Below are positions 58,983 to 64,000 of a stretch of DNA of 64,000 nt, in pieces. The notes beneath the pieces are model-generated. The model saw only the letters and a program-made list of their open reading frames with translations, was not told where the DNA came from and searched no databases. The DNA comes from Lycorma delicatula (Eukaryota; Arthropoda; Insecta; Hemiptera; Fulgoridae), in the NCBI RefSeq assembly GCF_047948215.1, contig NC_134460.1:150468049-150532048 (forward strand), given 5' to 3'. The position numbers and the translations under genes were made by a program. Each line of letters begins with the position of its first letter. Positions within the stretch are counted from its first letter, which is position 1.

Positions 58983-60305
58983 CAGGGTGTCCCATATAAA
59001 ACGCAACCAATCAATCACTCATCCATGAAATTTCAAAAGTCAAGCTTATTCCCCTACTCGTTACCGAAATGGACTCGTCCAACCTCTGAACATCGCGGCG
59101 ACGCAGTAGAACACTGCCGATAGTAACAACAATGCAATAATAACGTTCAGTGTATTGCTAGAGACAAGATGGTGTTTTCGCTAGATGAACGTGTTTTCAT
59201 TGTTCAGTCGTACTTCAGTACGAAATCAGCGGTTGCAGTGCAAGATTTGTTTCGCCATAAGTACCCAGATAAACCAGCTCCTAACAAAACATCAGTATTA
59301 AGGTTAGTCGCAAAATTTAGAGAGACTGGGTCTGTTAATAACAAGGAACACAAAAGATCTGCGTCAGTGTTGAATACAGATACAGTCGCTGAAATCAGAG
59401 ACCGATTACTGGCATCGCCAAATAAATCGATCAGACGTTTATCTGCTGAAATTAATTTGTCTAAATCGTCTGTTCATCGGGCGACCAAACAATTACAATT
59501 ACGACCTTATCGCATTCAAACGGTCATCGACTTCTTGAGCCCGACAAAGAAAAACGGCTACAATATTGTCAACGGTTCCGTCGATTTCTGCGCGAAGGAA
59601 TTAACGTTATGGATTCGTTATTTTTCACAGATGAAGCACGATTTCATTTGGATGGCTACGTAAACAGCCAAAACAGTAGAATTTGGAGTGCTGAAAATCC
59701 CCACGTTTATCACGAAAAAAAACTTACATCCGCAGAAGTCGGGCGTGAGGTGCGCGATATCGCGGAAGAAAATAATAGGTCCTATTTTTTTCGAGTACAC
59801 CATTAATGCAGAACGATATCAGGATATTTTATTTCAGTTCATCGTACTCTTGGAAGAGGAAGACAGACATTGCTGGCTACAACATGACGGTGCGACATCG
59901 CACTACGCAGGTTCAACTTCTGATTTCGTCGAGGAATTCTTTGGTAATCGTGTTATCGGTCGAGGCTTGTGGTCACCAAGAACTCCAGATTTGACTGGCG
60001 GATTTTTTTCTACGGGGTTACCTCAAAGAAAAAGCCTACAGCAACAAACCACGAACAGTGAACGATTGAAAGTCAATATTGAACAAGCTGTATTAAATAT
60101 CCAGCCACAAACTTTGAAAAAAGTTGCAAAAAACGCTGTAAAAAGAATTGAAGCTTGTATTCAAGAAGATGGCGGTTACTTCCAACATTTACTCTAAATG
60201 TAAGGTAATGGATGGTAATAATAAAAATTGCATTTACACATGCTTTTTTATTATTTCAATACCTACCAATATAAGGTTGGGTTGTGTTTTATATGGGATA
60301 CCCTG
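58983..60305 (+). mobile_element. Mariner-like transposon, copy 2
   Basis: Ends CAGGGTGTCCCATATAAAAC and, from the other strand, CAGGGTATCCCATATAAAAC; TA on both sides (58981-58982 and 60306-60307). Length is 1,323 bp. It is inserted in the 3' end of a family B repeat. Sister of the 29616-30943 copy. Confidence 0.92.
59169..60197 (+). pseudogene. Mariner-like transposase, copy 2
   Basis: Starts MVFSLDERVFIVQSYFSTKS and has the same helix-turn-helix half (SVLRLVAKFRETGSV, IRRLSAEINLSKSSVHR). It shifts frame near 59524 and again near 59720. SLFFTDEARFHLDGY holds the first Asp, LQHDGATSHYAGSTSDFVEEFF the second. In the third region a pair of shifts turns the expected TTADFF-like segment into LTGGFFSTGLPQ, removing the third Asp from the frame that otherwise continues to the end (QEDGGYFQHLL). 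It is more damaged than copy 1. Confidence 0.88.
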
Positions 60306-60384
60306 TAGCTCTTGAAGGGAAAGTATTGTATTCGGTTCGATTTTGGCATTTGCGGTTTTCACCGGATCTTGACGTTTTGACACC

Positions 60385-60991
60385 TCTCTCTATTCCTTAT
60401 AGCCTCCGGAACTACCGTAAGATATTACTACAGAGGATAATATGTATGAGTGTAAATGAAGTAGTTTTCAACGGTCTCAGGTCGACCGTTCCAGAGATGT
60501 GTGGTTAATTGCAACCCGACGACCAAAGAACACCGTTATCCACGATCTAGTATTCACCCCTCTCTTTTTCCTGTTTAGTCTCTGGTAGCTACCATTTAGA
60601 TAATTCCTCAGATGATGAATGAGGATGATATGTATGAGTGTAAATAAAGTAACTTGTACATTCTCAGTTCGACCATTCCTGACACGTGGAGTTAATTGAA
60701 ACCCAACCACCAAAGAACACCGGTATCCACGATCTAGTATTCAAATCCGTGTAAAAATAACTGGCTTTACTAGGACTTGAACGCTGTAATTCTCGACTTC
60801 CAAATCAGCTGATTTGGGAAGACGCGTTAACCACTAGACCAACCCGGTGGGTACGATCTAGTATTCAAATCCGTATAAACATAACTGCTTTTACTAGGAT
60901 TTGAACCTTAGAACTCTTGACTTCGAAATCAGCTGATTTGCGATTACGAGTAATTATCACTAGACCAAGGTGTCAATCGTACCAGCTCGGT
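60385..60991 (-). repeat. SINE family A, older copy, host to a second SINE A
   Basis: Tail side TCTCTCTATTCCTTATAGCC and CCGGAACTACCGTAAG at 60385-60420; head side ACTTCGAAATCAGCTGATTTG at 60921-60944 and TCACTAGACCAAGG. Near-identical 13-bp flanks ACGTTTTGACACC (60372-60384) and ACGATTTGACACC (60992-61004) mark its insertion into family B. A younger family A copy occupies 60557-60852 inside it. Confidence 0.83.
60557..60852 (-). repeat. SINE family A, young copy inside an older copy
   Basis: Full-length minus-strand family A with head CCCACCGGGTTGGTCTAGTGG, intact palindrome CCAAATCAGCTGATTTGG, and tail GGAAAAAGAGAGG. Perfect 15-bp target duplication ACGATCTAGTATTCA (60542-60556 and 60853-60867). 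That word is itself part of the SINE A consensus, so the insertion landed within the body of the older element. Confidence 0.94.
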
Positions 60992-61143
60992 ACGATTTGA
61001 CACCCTAGATACTCAAAAAAATAAATAGAAATTTTCCGGATATTAATATTCGTTTGTATTTGTGTGTGTTCGGTGTCGGCCTCTAAATCACCTTATATCT
61101 TCACAACTACTGGACCGATTTTGAGCAAACTTGGTCAGATTAC

Positions 61144-61177
<34 letters not shown>

Positions 61178-61364
61178 CATTAATGTCATTAAAATTTCAG
61201 CGTAAAAGATCAAGGGGGTGAGACGGTAGAACAAGGTCACCCTCAGCATATCGAGATTTCGCCTAATTAACGTATATATTTTTCTTGGCACATTTGTTAA
61301 AAATTAAAACATCTGTTGAAAATTCAGGGAATGCTTGCAAACATACCCTTAGTCGGTGGACTTG

Positions 61365-62025
61365 ACTTCCTTGTGCGCCTATTAAATTACATTTATACAT
61401 ATTTTTTTTTAAAATTAAATGTACATAAAATTCTATTTCATTACAAATTTCTCATATTTATTCATATATATATATATTGTTATTATTCATCGTAAAAGTA
61501 TTTTTCAATGAGAGGTTAATCATTATTAATATATCAATATGTTTAAATTAAAAAAAAAGAAGAAAATAAGACGGATTCGAACGGATGTGCCTTCCCCTTG
61601 TAAGATCCAAATATTTCATTAATTAAAATTTATTTGGCGATAACTCTGGAACCAATGAAAATAAGTACCACTTATGATATTTCGTTGAAAATCTCTTAAT
61701 GAGGGCTTGTTACTACAGTTAAGAAAAAGTCCAAAATCCAATTTTTTTGATCTTGTGCTTTTTTGGACGCTTGGGATCAGTCGATTGCAATCAAAAGGGA
61801 AGGTGTACACCTATATGTTACAACAGTACTAAATCAAAAATTTCAGCATGCTAGGTAAATCGTTTTTAAATTATACGAGATAGTTACATACATACGCACA
61901 TACAGACGTCATGCCGAAACTAGTCAAAATGGATTCAGGGATGGTCAAAATGGATATTTCTGTTGAAATCTGGAAACCGAAATTTTTCGCTAACACAGTA
62001 CTTCCTTTACTTCGTACAAGGAAGT
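61365..62025 (-). mobile_element. Family D non-autonomous element, copy 2
   Basis: Terminal inverted motif ACTTCCTTGT (61365-61374) and ACAAGGAAGT (62016-62025). The interior matches 18831-19448 in reverse: GAAATCTGGAAACCGAAATTTTTCGC, ACTAGTCAAAATGG, ATAAGTACCACTTATGATAT. Next to its right end it holds an extra TACTTCCTTTACTTCGTAC that makes a small local hairpin with the terminus; copy 1 has a shorter version. Length 661 bp versus 618 bp. Confidence 0.78.
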
Positions 62026-62239
62026 AAAAAGGCTATCAAATCTTTTCTCGATGGATTAAAGAAAATTTTGTTATATGATTTGATCGGAGCAGCGTCACAA
62101 AATACACGATCAGGTATGAAATAAAAAAGTAGAAGTAATTAAAAACATATATGAAATCCTTTAAAGATTGCAAATAAATGAAATAGTTAAATAGTAAATA
62201 ACATTTTAGGAATTAATGAAAATTATGTGAGTACGTATA

Positions 62240-63524
62240 CCGGGCGATTCAAAAAGGACTGTAAAACTTTAAAAGCATATAAAAATTTGTTAAGATAACT
62301 TGCAGATTGGGTTGAGGTCTCACTTCATAGAAAAAAAATAGACGTTTTGACGTACATAACTCATTAGTACCGAATTCGGCCACCAGCGCTGTCATCAGTG
62401 TGTTAAAAATGGATACATTTACTGGTGCGGAACGTGCTCACGTGCACGTTTCGTTTTGGTTTCACGATTTGCCATCAAAAACTGCAGTATAATTTACTGC
62501 AGTATAATAGGCGTATAATTTACTTTTTCACCGACTTTCGTTGAGACAGGTTGTTCTGTTGAAGATACAAAACCACCGGGACGCCCATGCAACCTTGAAT
62601 CTGCTGTGGAAAAACTCGGAGAAAGCTTTGAACGCAATCCGAAGAAATCAACTCAACGTGCGTCTCGTGAGACTGGCATTCCACAAACGACTTTTTGGTG
62701 CGTATTACGTAAACGGTTGCACGAAGTCATAGAAATTAACCGCGGTTCAACACATTACAGATGATGACAAAGTTGTTTGATTGCAGTTTTTATGTGAAAA
62801 TGGTAAATAGAATTTTAGACGACGATACGTTTTTAGACAATGTAATTTCTAATAATGAGTTAATGTTTCACGTCAGTGGCAAGATAAACACCCGTATATG
62901 CCGAATACGGGATAGCCGAAACCCTGAAACGCCCTATGGTCGATATTTTTTGTGTCTAAGCAAACTGAGACTGAACGGTCTGTTCTGTTTCCAGGATGCA
63001 ACCGTAAACGGTATCGTTTATCTGGACACGCTTCAAAAGTTTTTAATTCTCAATTAGACGAGGATGGCCGACATGGACGCCGTTACTGACGGGGCACCAG
63101 CCGTCTTGCTACCTTCTAGAGAAAATACTCGATTTCCAGGTCGGTGGATCGGTCGTGAAGGTCCATTCTTACGGCCACATCACTCTCCAGATTGACCCCG
63201 CTAGATATTTTCTTTGGGGTTTCATTAATGATCGGGTTTATGTACCGTCTTTGCCTACTGATCTAGTCGAGCTAAGACTTGGAAGTAACGCCGCAGCCGC
63301 AAAGGTAACGCCTGACTTGCTGACTACAGTCTAGAATGAAATCGACCTTAGGTGGAATTTATGTCGCATTAAAAATAAAAGTCATATCGAACCAAAGTGA
63401 ATGCCGGGTAACAAAATTGATGTGTTTTTTTTTTTTTGAAATGAGACCTCAATCGAATTTGTAAGTTCTGTCAATAAATGTTTTTGTGCTTTTAAAGTTG
63501 TGAAGTCCTTTTTGTATCAGCCGA
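62240..63524 (+). mobile_element. Mariner-like transposon, second lineage
   Basis: Imperfect inverted repeats of about 38 bp: left CCGGGCGATTCAAAAAGGAC, right (other strand) TCGGCTGATACAAAAAGGAC, both continuing to ACTTTAAAAGCA. TA flanks at 62238-62239 and 63525-63526. Length 1,285 bp. Confidence 0.88.
62409..63400 (+). pseudogene. Mariner-like transposase relic, second lineage
   Basis: Pieces in order: MDTFTGAERAHVHVSFWFHD (62409), ETGCSVEDTKPPGRPCNLES with KKSTQRASRETGIPQTTFWC (62545-62700, helix-turn-helix region), then VNRILDDDTFLDNVISNNEL and MFHVSGKINT (62799-62900), where the usual FSDEATFH Asp has become Asn, then DATVNGIVYLDTLQKFL (63000-63045), and remnants FPGRWIGREGPF and SPD (about 63130-63195). 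Frameshifts and stops throughout, and the second catalytic motif is not recognisable. The same lineage probably includes the relic at 41045-41885. Confidence 0.84.
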
Positions 63525-63526
63525 TA

Positions 63527-64000
63527 TTACGTGCACCTTTTACGAAGGTGTAGGGTTATTTCAATCGTAAAGAACGTTATTTATGCTAATATTATTTAAA
63601 TACATCAAGAGAATAATCTTCAATTTCTCAAACATGATTACCGCTGATATATTAATAAATTATTAAATATTATTAAAAAGTACGAATTCACCTTACCAGC
63701 AATTAATTTTTAACTTCTCAAGGTCTTTCAGTCCTTAGACCATCGTCAAAAGATTAAAATATATTATAATATAAAGTTAAAAAATTGAAATATTAAACAG
63801 TCATGACCGATTACTAGTTATCAGTATACTAATAAATAGAATAATCTTTTTTTTTAAAGAAAATCTTTTAATTTTCTTTAAAAATGAGTCAGAAAGTACG
63901 ACCCGTTCAGTTTATTTAACTTAAATATCAATTACATGCTCACCGGGCAGAAAGAATTGGACGCTGTCGAGAAATATATTGTGAAGTTAGCGAAAAGAGA
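63527..64000. other. No feature seen
   Basis: AT-rich sequence to the end of the window; no gene or repeat recognised. Confidence 0.45.

Larger units (their letters stand above)
58968..61325 (-). repeat. Family B repeat containing a multi-level nest
   Basis: The family's 3' end (CTTTCCCGTCTAGA at 58971, resuming TAGCTCTTGAAGGGAAAGTA after 60306) is split by a mariner. Family B then runs to TTTTGACACC (60384), is split by an old family A SINE, and resumes at 60992 (ACGATTTGACACCCTAGATA) through AATTTTCCGGATATTAATAT and TTCGGTGTCGGCCTCTAAAT to about 61320, where it is truncated. The tRNA-like core and 5' part are missing. A (TA)n tract of about 13 units sits at 61147-61173. Confidence 0.82.

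Overview
The window is AT-rich animal DNA built almost entirely of transposable-element remains. I could not identify any intact host protein-coding gene, rRNA or functional tRNA. The element mix (R1-, jockey- and RTE-type non-LTR retrotransposons, mariner/pogo/piggyBac/hAT DNA transposons, tRNA-derived SINEs, long microsatellites) fits an insect nuclear genome, possibly hemipteran. The hemipteran call rests on general familiarity with such repeats and is weak. The window is probably intergenic or intronic.

Layout. 0-6 kb: a tRNA-like SINE, a 2-kb pogo/Tigger element with both ends and a TA duplication, and two young SINEs ('family A') with perfect target duplications. 6.2-11.3 kb: a mariner-like element split by R1-clade and pogo-like remains. 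11-20 kb: mostly AT-rich DNA with a GC-richer unassigned block (13.0-13.75 kb), truncated copies of repeat families B, C and D, and microsatellites. 20.3-21.7 kb: a decayed piggyBac end. 23-27.7 kb: family B copies, one carrying two younger SINEs. 29.0-31.3 kb: a fold-back MITE next to a mariner-like element and a GA/GT microsatellite. 32.5-33.5 kb: a jockey-clade RT relic. 39.8-40.8 kb: a 5'-truncated RTE-type retrotransposon with a long open RT frame. 41-41.9 kb: a mariner relic split by a SINE. 43.2-44.7 kb: a GC-rich island followed by family B and C fragments. 49.4-50.3 kb: a hAT-type element. 52.0-53.8 kb: a second RTE copy, opposite strand, with the catalytic FADD block deleted. 55.0-56.2 kb: a non-LTR C-terminal fragment and a fold-back MITE with an 8-bp duplication. 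59.0-62.0 kb: a multi-level nest (mariner, SINE, SINE within SINE, all inside family B) followed by family D. 62.2-63.5 kb: one more mariner relic.

How the parts relate: SINEs with internal pol III boxes (families A and E, and the unusual family B) depend on LINE reverse transcriptase. The RTE-type copies here are possible relatives of that source, but no shared tail between SINE and LINE was shown. The strongest observations are structural: nesting order, perfect target duplications, an 18-bp palindrome in the SINE A head, the conserved inverted repeat at the end of family B, and two mariner copies broken independently at almost the same place. I found no evidence for a new biochemical system.
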